Below are positions 43,650 to 53,450 of a stretch of DNA of 64,000 nt, in pieces. Position 1 is the first letter of the stretch; every line of letters starts with the position of its first letter. The notes under the pieces were generated by a model that was given only the letters and a program-made list of their open reading frames with translations, was not told the origin of the DNA and did not search any database. The position numbers and the translations under genes were made by a program. Source of the stretch: Hyphomicrobium sp. (GTDB taxonomy: Bacteria > Pseudomonadota > Alphaproteobacteria > Rhizobiales > Hyphomicrobiaceae); assembly GCF_019744875.1 (NCBI RefSeq), contig NZ_JAIETU010000004.1, positions 113,065 through 177,064 on the forward strand. The letters are read 5' to 3'.

Positions 43650-46600
43650 TCAATGAAAATCGCGGCTGCGTAGTGGGAATGAGGCCGCACCTGGTGCCGG
43701 GCCGGATTTGCCCTGCTGAAGGCTTTCCGCATCGCGCAGGAGCGCGAGGTCGTCCGAGAGATCGATGAAGCTTTCGGCCAAAATGTGCACCACGATGCCA
43801 GCGCGCTGCAAGCGTCCGCGTACGGCGAGAAATCGCGCGCTCATGACCGTGCGGCGATTGCGGGCAAAGATTTTCGGCCAGACGATGATGTTGGCGATGT
43901 CCGTTTCGTCCTCGAGCGTGGCGAAGACCACTTTCTTGCCGCCGGGCATCTGGCGCGTCAGCACGAGGCCGCAGACGACGATCTTTGCATCGTGCGGTGT
44001 CTTCTGCGGATCGCGGAGGTCGGCGTTGCGCGTCACGCCGAGGCGGCCCAGACGTTCACGGAAGAAGGCGACGGGGTGGTCCTTCAACGACAGGCCCGTC
44101 GTGACGTAATCCTCGGCGACGTGCTCGGGGAGCGGCATCGTCGGCAGGCTCACGGCGGGCTCGGGGAAGAGCTCGTCGCCCTGATGGGGATCGAAGAGCG
44201 GCAGCGTTTCGTTGACGTGCGCCTTTTTTCTTCTTGAGGATCCGGGCCGGCGGGCTTCGTCAAATCCGCCTGCCGGCTCATAGTGCGCGGCCGCGCCAAT
44301 GGTGCGCAGCCTGCGCGCCGACCAGAGCGCCTGGCGCCGGTCGAACCCCATCGAGCGGAAGGCGTCGGCGGCCGCGAGCCGTTCGACGGCGGCGCGCGAG
44401 ATGCCGGCTGCGCCCAGGCGTTCGATGTTGCCGTATCCGTTGCCGCGTGCGGCGACGAGCTGCTTCATCTCGTCTTCGACAAGGCCTTCGATCTGGCGCA
44501 AACCGAGGCGGACGGCGAAGCGATGCGGGCTCTTGGCGCTGGTGTGCTCCAGCGTGCAGTCCCAGGCGCTGAAGTTGACATCGGCCTCGCGCACCTCGAC
44601 GCCGTGCTGGCGCGCATCGCGCACGAGCTGGGCGGGCTGGTAGAAGCCCATCGGCTGGCTGTTCAGGATGGCGGCGCAGAAGACGTCCGGATAGTGACAC
44701 TTCATCCAGGCCGAGGCGTAGACAAGCAGCGCGAAGCTCGCGGCATGGCTTTCGGGGAAGCCGTACTCGCCGAAGCCTTCGATCTGGCCGAAGCAGCGCT
44801 CGGCGAATTTCGGATCGTAGCCTTTCCGGGTCATGCCGCCGAGAAACTTGTCGCGATAGAGATGGACGTTGCCGTTGTGGCGAAACGTGGCCATGGCGCG
44901 GCGCAGGCCATCCGCCTCGTCGGGTGTGAACTCCGCTGCGGTGATGGCGATCTGCATGGCCTGTTCCTGGAACAGAGGCACGCCCTTGGTTCGCTGCAAA
45001 ATCTCCTTCAGCTCATCCTTGGAGTGAGGCGGGGCGGGAGAGGGATAGACCTCCGCTTCGATACCTTCGCGGCGGCGCAGGTAGGGATGCACCATGTCGC
45101 CCTGGATCGGGCCGGGGCGGACGATGGCGACCTCGATGACGAGATCGTAGAACTGGCGCGGCTTGAGGCGCGGCAGCATCGACATCTGCGCGCGGCTCTC
45201 GACCTGAAAGACGCCGACGGAATCGGCGAGCCCCAGCATGTCGTAGACTTTCTCCGCGTCGTCGGTGCCATCGGCAGGGATGGTGGCGAGCGCCAGGGGG
45301 CGATCGTAATGCGTGCGCAGGAAGTCGAGGCCGCGCCTGAGCATGCTCAACATGCCGAGCGCCAGAACGTCGACCTTCATCAGGCCGAGGGTGTCGATGT
45401 CGTCCTTGTCCCACTCGATGAAGGTGCGCTTGTCCATCGCGGCGTTGGCGATCGGGACGGTCTCGTCGAGGCGTCGCTTGGTCAGGATGAAGCCGCCGAC
45501 GTGCTGGGAGAGATGGCGCGGGAAGCCGATCAGCTCGCGGGCAAGCAGGATGGATTGGCGGATCGCGGGATTTTCCGGATCGAAGCCGGCTTCGCGGATG
45601 TGCTTGTCGGGAAGGCCGTCGGCGTGGCTGCCCCAGACGGTTTTGGCGAGGGCGGCCGTCACGTCGGGCGTCAGTCCCATCGCCTTGCCGACCTCGCGAA
45701 TGGCGCGGCGCGAGCGATAGTGAATGACGGTGGCGCAGATGGCGGCGTACTCACGGCCGTAGCGGTCGTAGATGTACTGGATCACCTCTTCGCGCCGGTC
45801 GTGCTCGAAGTCGACGTCGATGTCGGGCGGCTCTTTGCGCTGCTCGGAGATGAAGCGGGCGAACAGGAGATTGCTGGTCTCGGGGTTCACTTCCGTGACG
45901 CCGAGGCAGTAGCAGACGGCGCTGTTGGCGGCCGAGCCTCGTCCCTGGCACAGGATGTCCTTGCTGCGCGCGAAGCGCACGACGTCGTGCACGGTGAGGA
46001 AGTAGCGGGCGTAGTCGAGCCTGGCGATGAGGCGCAGCTCGTCGCGGATCTGATGTTCGACCTTTTCCGAAAGACCGCGCGGATAGCGCCAGCGGGCGCC
46101 GGTCCATGCCAGATCTTCGAGGTGCCCTTGGGGCGTTTTGCCCGGCGGCACCGGCTCGTCGGGATACTCGTTCTTGAGGTCGTCGAGCTTGAAGCGGCAG
46201 GCTTCGGCGATTTCGATCGTACGGCGGATCGCGTCGGGATAATCGGCGAACAGGCGCGCCATTTCGGATGGCGTCTTCAGATGGCGCTCGGCATTGGCGT
46301 CGAGGCGGAAGCCCGCGTCGTGGATCGTGCATGTCTCGCGGATGCAGGTGAGCACGTCGGCGAGAGGGCGGCGCCGGGGCTCGTGATAGTGCACGTCGTT
46401 GATGGCGACGAGGGGCGTGCCGGCGAGACTTGCCAGTGCCGCCAAGCGCCCGAAACGTTGCGGCTCGTCGCCGCGATGGCGGTGAGCGGCGGCGAGGAAG
46501 CTCGCGGCAGGTGCGGCGCGGGCCAGCGTTTCGAGATGCGTTTCAAACCCGGGCGTGAGCGTGTCCGGCGGGAGGGCGATGAAGATCTGGCCGTCCCTGG

Positions 46601-46973
46601 CGGCAAGGATGTCCTCGAGCGTCAGGTGGCATTCGGTGTTGGGGGCTTTGCGCTTTCCGAGCGTGAGCAAGCGGCAGAGGCGGGCATAGGCTTCGCGATC
46701 GGTGGGATAGGCGAGCAGCTCCAGTCCGTCGACGGTGACGAGGCGCACGCCGACGATCAGCCGGATCGCCTTGTGCTGCTTGCAGGCATCGAAGGCGCGG
46801 ACAACGCCGGCAAAGGTGTTGCGGTCGGTGATGGCGATGGCGTCGAGCCCCAAAGCTTCCGCCGCCGCCACCATCTCGGCGGGATGGGAGGCTCCACGCA
46901 GAAACGAAAAATTGGTGGTGACGGCCAGCTCGGCGTAGCGCGGCGTGATGTGGCGGGGCATGGGCAGGCTCAT
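43650..46973 (-). CDS. dnaE2: Error-prone DNA polymerase III alpha subunit DnaE2
   Basis: A 1107-aa C-family polymerase (ImuC) that performs mutagenic lesion bypass with ImuA and ImuB. The N-terminal PHP domain begins [20 protein letters not shown] and [18 protein letters not shown]. The polymerase core has [20 protein letters not shown] and the acidic [40 protein letters not shown] and [20 protein letters not shown] follow. It has a C-terminal OB domain but no tau- or epsilon-type extension. The start overlaps the imuB stop by four bases. Note that ATG 46961 is an alternative start. Confidence 0.96.
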   Translation of the reverse strand: MSLPMPRHITPRYAELAVTTNFSFLRGASHPAEMVAAAEALGLDAIAITDRNTFAGVVRAFDACKQHKAIRLIVGVRLVTVDGLELLAYPTDREAYARLCRLLTLGKRKAPNTECHLTLEDILAARDGQIFIALPPDTLTPGFETHLETLARAAPAASFLAAAHRHRGDEPQRFGRLAALASLAGTPLVAINDVHYHEPRRRPLADVLTCIRETCTIHDAGFRLDANAERHLKTPSEMARLFADYPDAIRRTIEIAEACRFKLDDLKNEYPDEPVPPGKTPQGHLEDLAWTGARWRYPRGLSEKVEHQIRDELRLIARLDYARYFLTVHDVVRFARSKDILCQGRGSAANSAVCYCLGVTEVNPETSNLLFARFISEQRKEPPDIDVDFEHDRREEVIQYIYDRYGREYAAICATVIHYRSRRAIREVGKAMGLTPDVTAALAKTVWGSHADGLPDKHIREAGFDPENPAIRQSILLARELIGFPRHLSQHVGGFILTKRRLDETVPIANAAMDKRTFIEWDKDDIDTLGLMKVDVLALGMLSMLRRGLDFLRTHYDRPLALATIPADGTDDAEKVYDMLGLADSVGVFQVESRAQMSMLPRLKPRQFYDLVIEVAIVRPGPIQGDMVHPYLRRREGIEAEVYPSPAPPHSKDELKEILQRTKGVPLFQEQAMQIAITAAEFTPDEADGLRRAMATFRHNGNVHLYRDKFLGGMTRKGYDPKFAERCFGQIEGFGEYGFPESHAASFALLVYASAWMKCHYPDVFCAAILNSQPMGFYQPAQLVRDARQHGVEVREADVNFSAWDCTLEHTSAKSPHRFAVRLGLRQIEGLVEDEMKQLVAARGNGYGNIERLGAAGISRAAVERLAAADAFRSMGFDRRQALWSARRLRTIGAAAHYEPAGGFDEARRPGSSRRKKAHVNETLPLFDPHQGDELFPEPAVSLPTMPLPEHVAEDYVTTGLSLKDHPVAFFRERLGRLGVTRNADLRDPQKTPHDAKIVVCGLVLTRQMPGGKKVVFATLEDETDIANIIVWPKIFARNRRTVMSARFLAVRGRLQRAGIVVHILAESFIDLSDDLALLRDAESLQQGKSGPAPGAASFPLRSRDFH

Positions 46974-48541
46974 GCGAAGAGGCCGTGCACGAACCAGCGC
47001 GGGGCGGCGGCTTCACGGCCAGGGATGCCTTCGCGATAGAGCCAGAGGCGGCGTCCGGCTTTGTCTTCGACGAGATAATAGTCGCGGGTGGGGGCTGGCG
47101 ATTGCATGCTCCACCATTCGGCCGCGATGCGCTCGGGGCCTTGTGCGTGCGCGATCGTGTGATGGCGGCCGCGCCACGTGAGGCGCTGTGGCGGTCCATC
47201 GGGAAGAAGCGCGATGACATCCGCCGGCTCGGCATGCGGAAACATCAGAACCGGGCGTGTGCTGCGCGGGGGCGGCCAGTGCAGCGTCTGCGGCGCGGCG
47301 AGCGTGACCGTCTCGCTGCGCTCCGGGGTATGGCGCGCGCGCGCTTCGAGCCGGCGGACGCTGTGCTGGCCGAGACGCTGGCGCAGGGCGTCGAGAAGGC
47401 TTGCGAGGCGCGTCGTTGCCTCGAGCGCGCTGGCGCCGGCAGCGCTCATTTCCACCTGCGCCGCCTGCATCGGCTCGGCGAGTGCGACGGCGAGGGTCAG
47501 GGTTTCGAAGCCGTACCCGGCGTCGAGCTCCTGGGCGATGCGATTGAGCCGCAGCTTCAGCATGCGCGTGACGTGATCGGGGTTGCGCGTGGGGAGAGCC
47601 AGGGCGAGGTCGAGCGTTTCGACCAGGCCGTCGACGCGATAGAGCGACAGCCGCACCGCGCGTGCGCCTGCGCCATCGCGTTCGAGGGCGGGGACAAGAT
47701 CGTGCATCAGCGTGCCGGCGACCTCGACGATGGCGTCCTCGGTGAAGATCGGCTCCATGAGCGAGCGGCGCGCGAGATAGACCGCGGGCGGCGCGAGCAG
47801 GGCGAGCGGCTCGGCGACACGGCCGAGCGCCTGATCGAGGCGTTTCAGGAGCGCTTTTTCAAAGCGGGCCGCGAAGGGCGCGCGGTGCTGCCCCATCAGC
47901 GCGCCGATACGCTTGAAGCCGAGCCGGCGCAGCGTGAGCGCGGTTTCCGCATCGAGCCGCAAGGCTTCGACGGGCAAAGGGGCAAGCGCTTCGGCTTCCG
48001 CTCCGGCCGCCAGGATTGGGGCGGGCGTGCGCGAGAAGCGCGCCATCGCCCATGCGGCGCCGGGTGTTTCCGCGCAAGCGAGCCGCGCGTCGAGGCCGAA
48101 GGCGGCGAGGCGGCGCGCGAGGTCGGCCAGCAGCTTCTCTTCGCCGCCGAGAAGATGGGCGGCCCCCGTGATGTCGAGAAACAGGCCGTCGGCGCCATTG
48201 GCGGCATCCAACGGGGCGACGGAGGGCGTGTAGCGCGTGCTCCAATGGGCGAGGCGCGCGAGCGCATTCGCGTCGGCTTCCGGATCGTGGGTGCGGACCT
48301 GCAGGAAGCCGATGCGCGCGCGTGCGTCCGCGATGCGCATGCTTGGTGCGAGGCCTTCCGCTCCGGCGGCGCGATTGACGGCCAGGATGCTGGCCGTGTC
48401 AGCGGCATCGGCCAGCACGAACGGCCGCTTCGGGTCAACCGGCTCGCCTTGCAGTTTGCTCTCGGACCGGTGGCGCGCTTCGTCCTTCAGGAAGCGCAGG
48501 ATCGGCCAGCGCGGCAGCCAGACTGAAACGATGCGTGGCAT
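46970..48541 (-). CDS. imuB: ImuB, catalytically inactive Y-family polymerase-like protein
   Basis: A 523-aa mutasome hub that links DnaE2 and ImuA to the beta clamp. The start [20 protein letters not shown] fits ImuB N-termini. In this fold the usual Y-family catalytic acid motifs are degenerate (the first strand reads VSVWLPRWP rather than DxDCF), as in known ImuB. Family text: [20 protein letters not shown] and [20 protein letters not shown]. The start lies 107 bases inside the end of imuA, so translation of the two is overlapping, and the stop overlaps dnaE2. Confidence 0.93.
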   Translation of the reverse strand: MPRIVSVWLPRWPILRFLKDEARHRSESKLQGEPVDPKRPFVLADAADTASILAVNRAAGAEGLAPSMRIADARARIGFLQVRTHDPEADANALARLAHWSTRYTPSVAPLDAANGADGLFLDITGAAHLLGGEEKLLADLARRLAAFGLDARLACAETPGAAWAMARFSRTPAPILAAGAEAEALAPLPVEALRLDAETALTLRRLGFKRIGALMGQHRAPFAARFEKALLKRLDQALGRVAEPLALLAPPAVYLARRSLMEPIFTEDAIVEVAGTLMHDLVPALERDGAGARAVRLSLYRVDGLVETLDLALALPTRNPDHVTRMLKLRLNRIAQELDAGYGFETLTLAVALAEPMQAAQVEMSAAGASALEATTRLASLLDALRQRLGQHSVRRLEARARHTPERSETVTLAAPQTLHWPPPRSTRPVLMFPHAEPADVIALLPDGPPQRLTWRGRHHTIAHAQGPERIAAEWWSMQSPAPTRDYYLVEDKAGRRLWLYREGIPGREAAAPRWFVHGLFA

Positions 48542-49283
48542 GGTCGAACTCCAAAATCCATTCGCCCGGCCGGCCGTTGCGGCAGCGTTCGAGCGCGGCG
48601 CGCCATCGCCAACGCGTTGTGAGGCCGAAGCGGTCGCGGGCGGCTTCGGACGAGGCGATGCGCCATCGTGTGGTGGCGGTGGCGGCGTTCTCTGCAGCCG
48701 GCGGCCTCAGGAGCAGGAGCGGGAGGCGCGCCTCGCGGGCGGCGACCTGCAGGCGCTGGCTCGTCTTGAGGTTCAACTTGACGCCGAGCGTGGTTGCGAC
48801 GGCTGCGGGCACGCCCGAGCGCAAGGCTTCCTCGGTTGCCCAGAGGGTGTCTTTCTCGTTGGCGGTCTCGACCAGGACGACGCGGCCGGGGTCGAGGCCG
48901 AGCGTGTTGAGGCCGTGGCCGGAGAGGCGTGCGTTGCGGGCGATTCCGCGCGCTTCGAGAATGAGCAGAAGGGGCGCGGCGCCCGGCGCACGGGCGAGAA
49001 GCGAAATCAGAAATCCGATCGCGGCGGGGAGATCGGCCTCGCTCTCGGGGGCGATCTCATGCATGGCCCCGAAGCAGAGAGCGCCGCGCGGAAGATGAGT
49101 GTCGAGCGCCGGGAGCCCGAACGACAGGCCCCGGGGGGCGTCGCCGTCCACACCTTCGATGTGCAGGCTTTCGATGCGCGACAGCATGCGGCGCAGCTCA
49201 CGCACGGTTTCATCGCGCGTGTGGGAGGCCGTGGGGGCATGCGGGGGCGGGGCATGCGGGGGCGGGGCATGCGGGGGCGTCAT
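48435..49283 (-). CDS. imuA: ImuA, RecA-like mutasome protein
   Basis: A 282-aa protein from ATG 49283, which has GGAGG about 11 bases upstream. It is the RecA-fold partner of ImuB in the ImuA-ImuB-DnaE2 SOS mutasome: RGLSFGLPALDTHLPRGALC, MHEIAPESEADLPAAIGFLI, LLILEARGIARNARLSGHGL and DPGRVVLVETANEKDTLWATE. The N-terminus is an HAPP repeat (TPPHAPPPHAPPPHAPT) encoded by a 12-bp tandem repeat. The C-terminal 35 residues overlap imuB. A LexA box precedes it. Confidence 0.92.
   Translation of the reverse strand: MTPPHAPPPHAPPPHAPTASHTRDETVRELRRMLSRIESLHIEGVDGDAPRGLSFGLPALDTHLPRGALCFGAMHEIAPESEADLPAAIGFLISLLARAPGAAPLLLILEARGIARNARLSGHGLNTLGLDPGRVVLVETANEKDTLWATEEALRSGVPAAVATTLGVKLNLKTSQRLQVAAREARLPLLLLRPPAAENAATATTRWRIASSEAARDRFGLTTRWRWRAALERCRNGRPGEWILEFDHATHRFSLAAALADPALPEGRSAPPVREQTARRAG
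49237..49281. repeat. 12-bp tandem repeat at the start of imuA
   Basis: Repeats of GGGCATGCGGGG-type units encode the proline-rich HAPP repeats in the ImuA N-terminus. Copy-number change by multiples of 12 bp would keep the frame. The repeat sits immediately after the start codon. Confidence 0.7.
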
Positions 49284-49329
49284 CAGCGGCAAGCCTCCGA
49301 TCAGGTGGTTGGGATGTGCCAACAATATA

Positions 49330-49344
49330 GAACAAAATGAGAAC
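49330..49344 (-). promoter_or_regulatory. LexA (SOS) box upstream of imuA
   Basis: GAAC (49330-49333), seven bases AAAATGA, GAAC (49341-49344); on the coding strand GTTC-N7-GTTC, the alphaproteobacterial LexA consensus. It lies about 47 bases before the imuA ATG and fits SOS induction of imuA-imuB-dnaE2. Confidence 0.88.
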
Positions 49345-49444
49345 AAAGCAAGGATGCCGCGTAGTAAATTTGACCTAACCCTTTCTGCGTCGCATGGTGC
49401 CGCGCGGGTCGGTCTGACGTCGGATCTTTTTGGCGTATCGCATC

Positions 49445-50113
49445 ATGGCAGTCCTCAGGCATCCGAAAACTCCGCATGCCGATTGGCTTTTCATCGCTTT
49501 TGCTGCGCTCGCTTTCGTCTCGGCCCTGATCTCGGGCAAGGCCATCGTGGCCAGACGCGACATCGCCGACCAGCGCGCGCTGCTGGCAACGCTTCCGGAT
49601 GTGGGCACGGCCGTGCCCGGTCAGCTCGCGATCATCGACGGGCACATTTCGGCCTCGGTCGCTCCGCTGTACGGCGGGTTCGTCGCCTACCGGCGCGAGC
49701 GCCGCGGGCAGGGCTGGCGGAACCTCGACAGCGGCAAGCAGCCGCTCGACGTCACCACCGCGTCGGGGACGTATCGGATCGGCAATGACGACTACGACTT
49801 CGACCGACTGACAACGCGCTGGACCGATTCCAAGCGCGACGACGCGCCGCCCGGATACTTTCGCGGCGCGGTGCGCATTGCGGGGCTGGTTGCCAATGGT
49901 CCGGTGATGGCGATCGGGCGCCTCGAAGACAAGGACGGCCGGCGCGTGTTTCGTGCGGATCGTCTGGTTGGGTTATCGCGCGCAACGTATGACGAGCGTC
50001 TCGGGCAGGACTACGTCATGCAGACGCATGTCGCCGAACTCACAGGTGCGATTGCCGCCTTGGGGTTTGCGATCTGCGGATGGCAGATGCGGCGGCGGTG
50101 GCTCGGTACCTGA
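49445..50113 (+). CDS. Membrane protein of unknown function, possible GIDE-like fold
   Basis: A 222-aa protein from ATG 49445 with an N-terminal membrane helix (WLFIAFAALAFVSALISG) and a C-terminal helix (ELTGAIAALGFAICGWQ). Between them is a domain with APLYGGFVAYRRERRG and a late RATYDERLGQDYVMQTH. This weakly recalls the GIDE domain of MUL1-like membrane proteins, where a conserved Tyr-Glu stretch follows the fold. It has no RING finger. The function is unknown, and the resemblance is impressionistic. Confidence 0.6.
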   Translation: MAVLRHPKTPHADWLFIAFAALAFVSALISGKAIVARRDIADQRALLATLPDVGTAVPGQLAIIDGHISASVAPLYGGFVAYRRERRGQGWRNLDSGKQPLDVTTASGTYRIGNDDYDFDRLTTRWTDSKRDDAPPGYFRGAVRIAGLVANGPVMAIGRLEDKDGRRVFRADRLVGLSRATYDERLGQDYVMQTHVAELTGAIAALGFAICGWQMRRRWLGT

Positions 50114-50137
50114 AAGCAAGACGCCTAAAAACAAAAA

Positions 50138-50161
50138 GGACCGGAGCGGGGGCCCCGGTCT
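50138..50161 (-). terminator. Intrinsic terminator of the small secreted-protein gene
   Basis: GACCGG / CCGGTC stem (outer part), with a GC-rich loop region; on the - strand it is followed by CTTTTTGTTTTT. It sits 22 bases after the stop of the gene at 50184 and is also near the end of the + strand gene. Confidence 0.75.
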
Positions 50162-50183
50162 CGATTGTCAGTGCGGCAACGGC

Positions 50184-50582
50184 TTACTGCTTGGCGCATT
50201 CGACCTTGGCGGTCGTGCCGGTGGCGGCGATGAACTTGGTGCAGCCGCCATCGATCGCGGCAACCGTGACCTTCTCGTCAGAAACTTCCGTGGTGCTTGC
50301 GGTCTCGGCGGTCTTCTCGGTGAAGGTTGCGGACGCGGTTGCTGCGGGCTTCTTGTCGGCTGCTTTTTCGGCGCGGGCGATCTGAGCTGCCTTCTTCTGC
50401 TTGGCGGCCGCGACGGCCTGAGCCTTTCGGGCGCGCGACTGCTGGGCGGCGTGGCGGCTCGGAGCCTTCGACTGGTAGGCGTGGAAACCGCCGTGTCCGC
50501 CGCCGCAGCCGGCCGATGCGGCCTGGATCTGGAAGATGGCAATCAGCAGCGTGGACAGAACGATGGCGACGATCTTGTACAT
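50184..50582 (-). CDS. Small secreted Ala/Lys-rich protein
   Basis: A 132-aa protein with a signal peptide (MYKIVAIVLSTLLIAIFQIQ ... ASA-G). The mature start is glycine-rich (GCGGGHGGFHAYQSKAPSRH), then a long positively charged helix rich in Ala, Lys, Gln and Arg. A short C-terminal part carries two cysteines (DGGCTKFIAATG ... KVECAKQ). No family is recognised. It has its own terminator and is divergent from the PfkB kinase gene. Confidence 0.65.
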   Translation of the reverse strand: MYKIVAIVLSTLLIAIFQIQAASAGCGGGHGGFHAYQSKAPSRHAAQQSRARKAQAVAAAKQKKAAQIARAEKAADKKPAATASATFTEKTAETASTTEVSDEKVTVAAIDGGCTKFIAATGTTAKVECAKQ

Positions 50583-50787
50583 GGTGGGCTCCTGCCGATT
50601 TTCTCGGTGTGGCGCCCGGTGCGGGTCGCCGATGACCGGAAAGTGCCACGGGGGCCTCTGTGTTTCTGTCCCGGCTGGAACATGAGCGGAGCTTTCGGTG
50701 CGCGTCGCTTCGCGCTGTGGGACCTTCCGGGCGTCTGGAGCGTTTCAGTGTGAGACCAGGCTCTGCTTTCAGGATCATGCCCGCCAA

Positions 50788-51753
50788 ATGAAACCCGTCA
50801 TCGTCGTTGGACATGCGGCGCTCGATCGCCTCTATCGCATCGAGGCCTTTCCCGTCAAGCCGACTAAGGTGCGCGCGCTGGATCATCGCGACGAGGGCGG
50901 AGGCTCGGCCTCGAACGCCGCGGCTGCCATCGCGAGAGCTGGCGGCATGCCTCGGCTTTGGAGCCGGATCGGCGATGACGAGACCGGTGAGCTCGTGCTG
51001 CGCGCGCTCGACCGCTGTGGCGTGGACACCGGGTTCGTCGTCGCGTGCGCGGGCGCGACTACGCCGACGGCGGCCATCGTGGTGGACGCCAAGGGCGAGC
51101 GGCTGGTGGTGAGCGAAGACGACCACGTCATGCCGATGGAGGCAGGGTGGCTGCCGCTCGGACAGATCGCGTCCTCAGGCGCGGTGCTCAGCGATCTCTC
51201 GTGGCTCGAAGGTACGCAGGCGGCATTCAGTGAGGCGCGGCGGCAGGGTGTACCGACGATTGCGGATATCGATCTCGGTGGCGGCATCCTGCTCGATCGC
51301 GTGATCGCGCTGACGGACTACGCGATCTTTTCGGCGCCTGCCTTCGAGGCATTCGTGGCAGGGCCGGATGACAAAGCGCGCTTTGCGGCTCTGCATGCGC
51401 GCGGCGTGCAGCACGCCGGCGTGACGCGCGGCGCGCGCGGATACGTCTGGAGCGGCCGCGATGGACGTGGCGAGCAGGCTGGCTTCGCCGTGCCGGTGGT
51501 CGACACGACCGGGGCGGGCGACGCGTTTCACGGCATCTTTGCGCTGGGGCTCGCCTCGGGTTTGAGCGATGCGGCGGCGGCGCGTGCCGCGTCCGCTGCG
51601 GCGGCGCTCAAATGCCGGCGTCTCGGCGCGCGGCTGGGGCTGCCGACGGCGATCGAGCTCGACGCGTTTCTGACGGAGCAGACGGGGGAAGGGCTGCCGG
51701 AGCCGCTTCTCGTCGAGGGCGGGCTGGCGTTAGCGGCCGACGCCGACGCCTGA
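50788..51753 (+). CDS. PfkB-family sugar kinase
   Basis: A 321-aa ribokinase-like kinase starting at ATG 50788. The first PfkB signature is EGGGSASNAAAAIARAGG, adapted here as DEGGGSASNAAAAIARAGGM in parts; the second, at about residue 235-250, is VVDTTGAGDAFHGIFALGLA with the catalytic Asp (GAGD). Other PfkB features include RLWSRIGDDETGELVLRALD and GVTRGARGYVW. Substrate is not predictable; ribokinase, fructokinase and related activities are possible. It begins after a 205-base gap from the secreted-protein gene. Confidence 0.85.
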   Translation: MKPVIVVGHAALDRLYRIEAFPVKPTKVRALDHRDEGGGSASNAAAAIARAGGMPRLWSRIGDDETGELVLRALDRCGVDTGFVVACAGATTPTAAIVVDAKGERLVVSEDDHVMPMEAGWLPLGQIASSGAVLSDLSWLEGTQAAFSEARRQGVPTIADIDLGGGILLDRVIALTDYAIFSAPAFEAFVAGPDDKARFAALHARGVQHAGVTRGARGYVWSGRDGRGEQAGFAVPVVDTTGAGDAFHGIFALGLASGLSDAAAARAASAAAALKCRRLGARLGLPTAIELDAFLTEQTGEGLPEPLLVEGGLALAADADA

Positions 51754-51903
51754 CGGCGCGGGCCTTTCGACACACCGGATCATCGACGCACCGGATCTTG
51801 GAGCGGTTCCCTAGGGTTAGGTCGATGGCGCTCGAAATTCGCTCGCGTCTTCCTATATATTGCGCGGTGCGCCCCAGGGCGTCATCTGAGGCTGGAGACA
51901 CCG

Positions 51904-52173
51904 ATGAAACCGAAACCCGAGGAGACGATCATCGTCATCGATCGTCATGGACAGCAAACCGCCGAACTGACCGGCTGGCGGCGCTGGCTTGCGACCGGGG
52001 CGGCCTACGTCGTTTTCGCGCTCGTCGTCATGGTGGGACTGGCCGCGCTGCTCGGCATGGCCATGACGTTTGCCATGGTGCTCATCGTCGCCATCCCGCT
52101 GGCCATCGTGCTGGCGGGTATCGCCTATGCAACCGGTCTCGTGAAAGTCGACGTGCGGCGCGACCGCTTCTAA
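51904..52173 (+). CDS. Small two-helix membrane protein
   Basis: An 89-aa protein with a charged N-terminus (MKPKPEETIIVIDRHGQQ), two hydrophobic helices (AAYVVFALVVMVGLAALLG and AMVLIVAIPLAIVLAGIAYA) and a basic C-terminal tail (VKVDVRRDRF). GGAGA precedes the ATG. No family assigned; it is convergent with the MCE gene cluster. Confidence 0.65.
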   Translation: MKPKPEETIIVIDRHGQQTAELTGWRRWLATGAAYVVFALVVMVGLAALLGMAMTFAMVLIVAIPLAIVLAGIAYATGLVKVDVRRDRF

Positions 52174-52213
52174 GCCAACCGCTTCTAAGCGACGGGGGCG
52201 CTTCTAGCTGTCG

Positions 52214-53443
52214 CTAGGGCGCCGCGGGCGGCTCCGGCATCTCCGGCCCATCATCCTTCGGAAGATCGTCGTCCTTCGGATCTGCGCCGTCTGCCGGCTT
52301 GGCGCCCTTTGCGGGCGCCGCAGCGCGCGGCAGGTCCGCAACCCAGGGCACTATGGCAGCCGCCACCTTGCCGAAGCTCGCATCAAGCGCGGCAACGGCC
52401 GACGGCGAGTCTACGGCCGCAAGCGGCGTCTGTTCCGTAAACACGCGCGAGCCTTCGATCTTGCCGCCTGCGCTCACGAGCTTGACCGCGATCTCGACGG
52501 TTGCGCTGGGCGTGGGCGTCATCGTGAGCGCGAAGCTGCGGATCTCGGCCTGGAGCTGCTCGCTCGGCTCGAGATTGTCGAGCGGGCGCGTCACGCCGTC
52601 GAAGCAATCCGAGTTCTCGAAGCTTTCGATCAGCTTCGACTGCACGACGGAGGGGATGTTGTCGGTGAACTGCGCCTTGTCGAACGGATTGTTGTCGGGC
52701 GGGGTGCCGATCACGATCACCTTGTCGGAATTGAAGGCCATGGCCGCAGCGGGCTCGGGGACGACGAGCTGCGGATGCTTCGCGCCCTTGCAGGCCTGCT
52801 TGCCGGAGAGCGCCGTCAGAACATAGATGCCGGGCTTCGCCTTGGCGCCGCCGGCAAAGCGTTCGAGTCCGGCGAGGATGCCGTCGATGCGCTCGGAGTT
52901 GCGCGAGAGCACGCCCGCGAAGGTGCTGATGCCCTGGATGGCGTCATGCAGGGCCGCGCTGTTGTCGTCGATCACCTTGTCGAGCCGGGTGAGCGTTGCG
53001 CGCGCCGACTGCGTCAGGCTCTGCGTGCTGGCCGTACCGGCATTGAGCAGCGGCGGCTCGCCGGCAACAGCGGCGAAGCGGGCGGCAGTCGCCTCTCCGC
53101 CGCTCAATTCGATCACGGGCGCGCCGGTCAGACCCTGGAAGTCGACGTTGACCTCCGTGTCGTCGCGCACGGGCGTCGAAGGATCGACGGCGATGGTCAC
53201 CATCACCTCCTTCGGTGCGTCCGCGTTGAGCGCGATGTCGACCACCTCGCCGACACGGATGCCGTTGAAGACGACACTCGATCCTTTGAGAAGACCCGAG
53301 ACGGAGCTTTGGAAGCGGATGCGGAAGACTTGCCGGTCCGCGAGCCCTCCGGAATTCGCCAGCCAGTAGACGAAGGCGAACGCGGCCAGTGTGACCGCGA
53401 GGACAAAGGATCCGATCAGGGTATAGCGCGCCTTCGTTTCCAT
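52214..53443 (-). CDS. mlaD: MlaD-like MCE protein with fused ABC-type auxiliary domain
   Basis: Periplasmic, membrane-anchored lipid-binding subunit of 409 aa. The N-terminal helix (SFVLAVTLAAFAFVYWLANS) is followed by one MCE domain (about residues 40-125: FQSSVSGLLKGSSVVFNGIR, DFQGLTGAPVIELSGG). The C-terminal half (AAAMAFNSDKVIVIGTPPDN, VQSKLIESFENSDCFDGVTR, LQAEIRSFALTMTPTPSATV) resembles the PqiC-like ABC_trans_aux lipoprotein normally encoded separately. It ends in a D/P/K-rich tail. The cognate ATPase and permease genes precede it. Confidence 0.88.
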   Translation of the reverse strand: METKARYTLIGSFVLAVTLAAFAFVYWLANSGGLADRQVFRIRFQSSVSGLLKGSSVVFNGIRVGEVVDIALNADAPKEVMVTIAVDPSTPVRDDTEVNVDFQGLTGAPVIELSGGEATAARFAAVAGEPPLLNAGTASTQSLTQSARATLTRLDKVIDDNSAALHDAIQGISTFAGVLSRNSERIDGILAGLERFAGGAKAKPGIYVLTALSGKQACKGAKHPQLVVPEPAAAMAFNSDKVIVIGTPPDNNPFDKAQFTDNIPSVVQSKLIESFENSDCFDGVTRPLDNLEPSEQLQAEIRSFALTMTPTPSATVEIAVKLVSAGGKIEGSRVFTEQTPLAAVDSPSAVAALDASFGKVAAAIVPWVADLPRAAAPAKGAKPADGADPKDDDLPKDDGPEMPEPPAAP

Positions 53444-53450
53444 GGTCGGC

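Noticed and set aside
44283..47039. A 918-codon frame on the + strand opposite dnaE2
   Set aside because: Fully antisense to DnaE2, with no family similarity; GC-driven stop-codon scarcity explains it.
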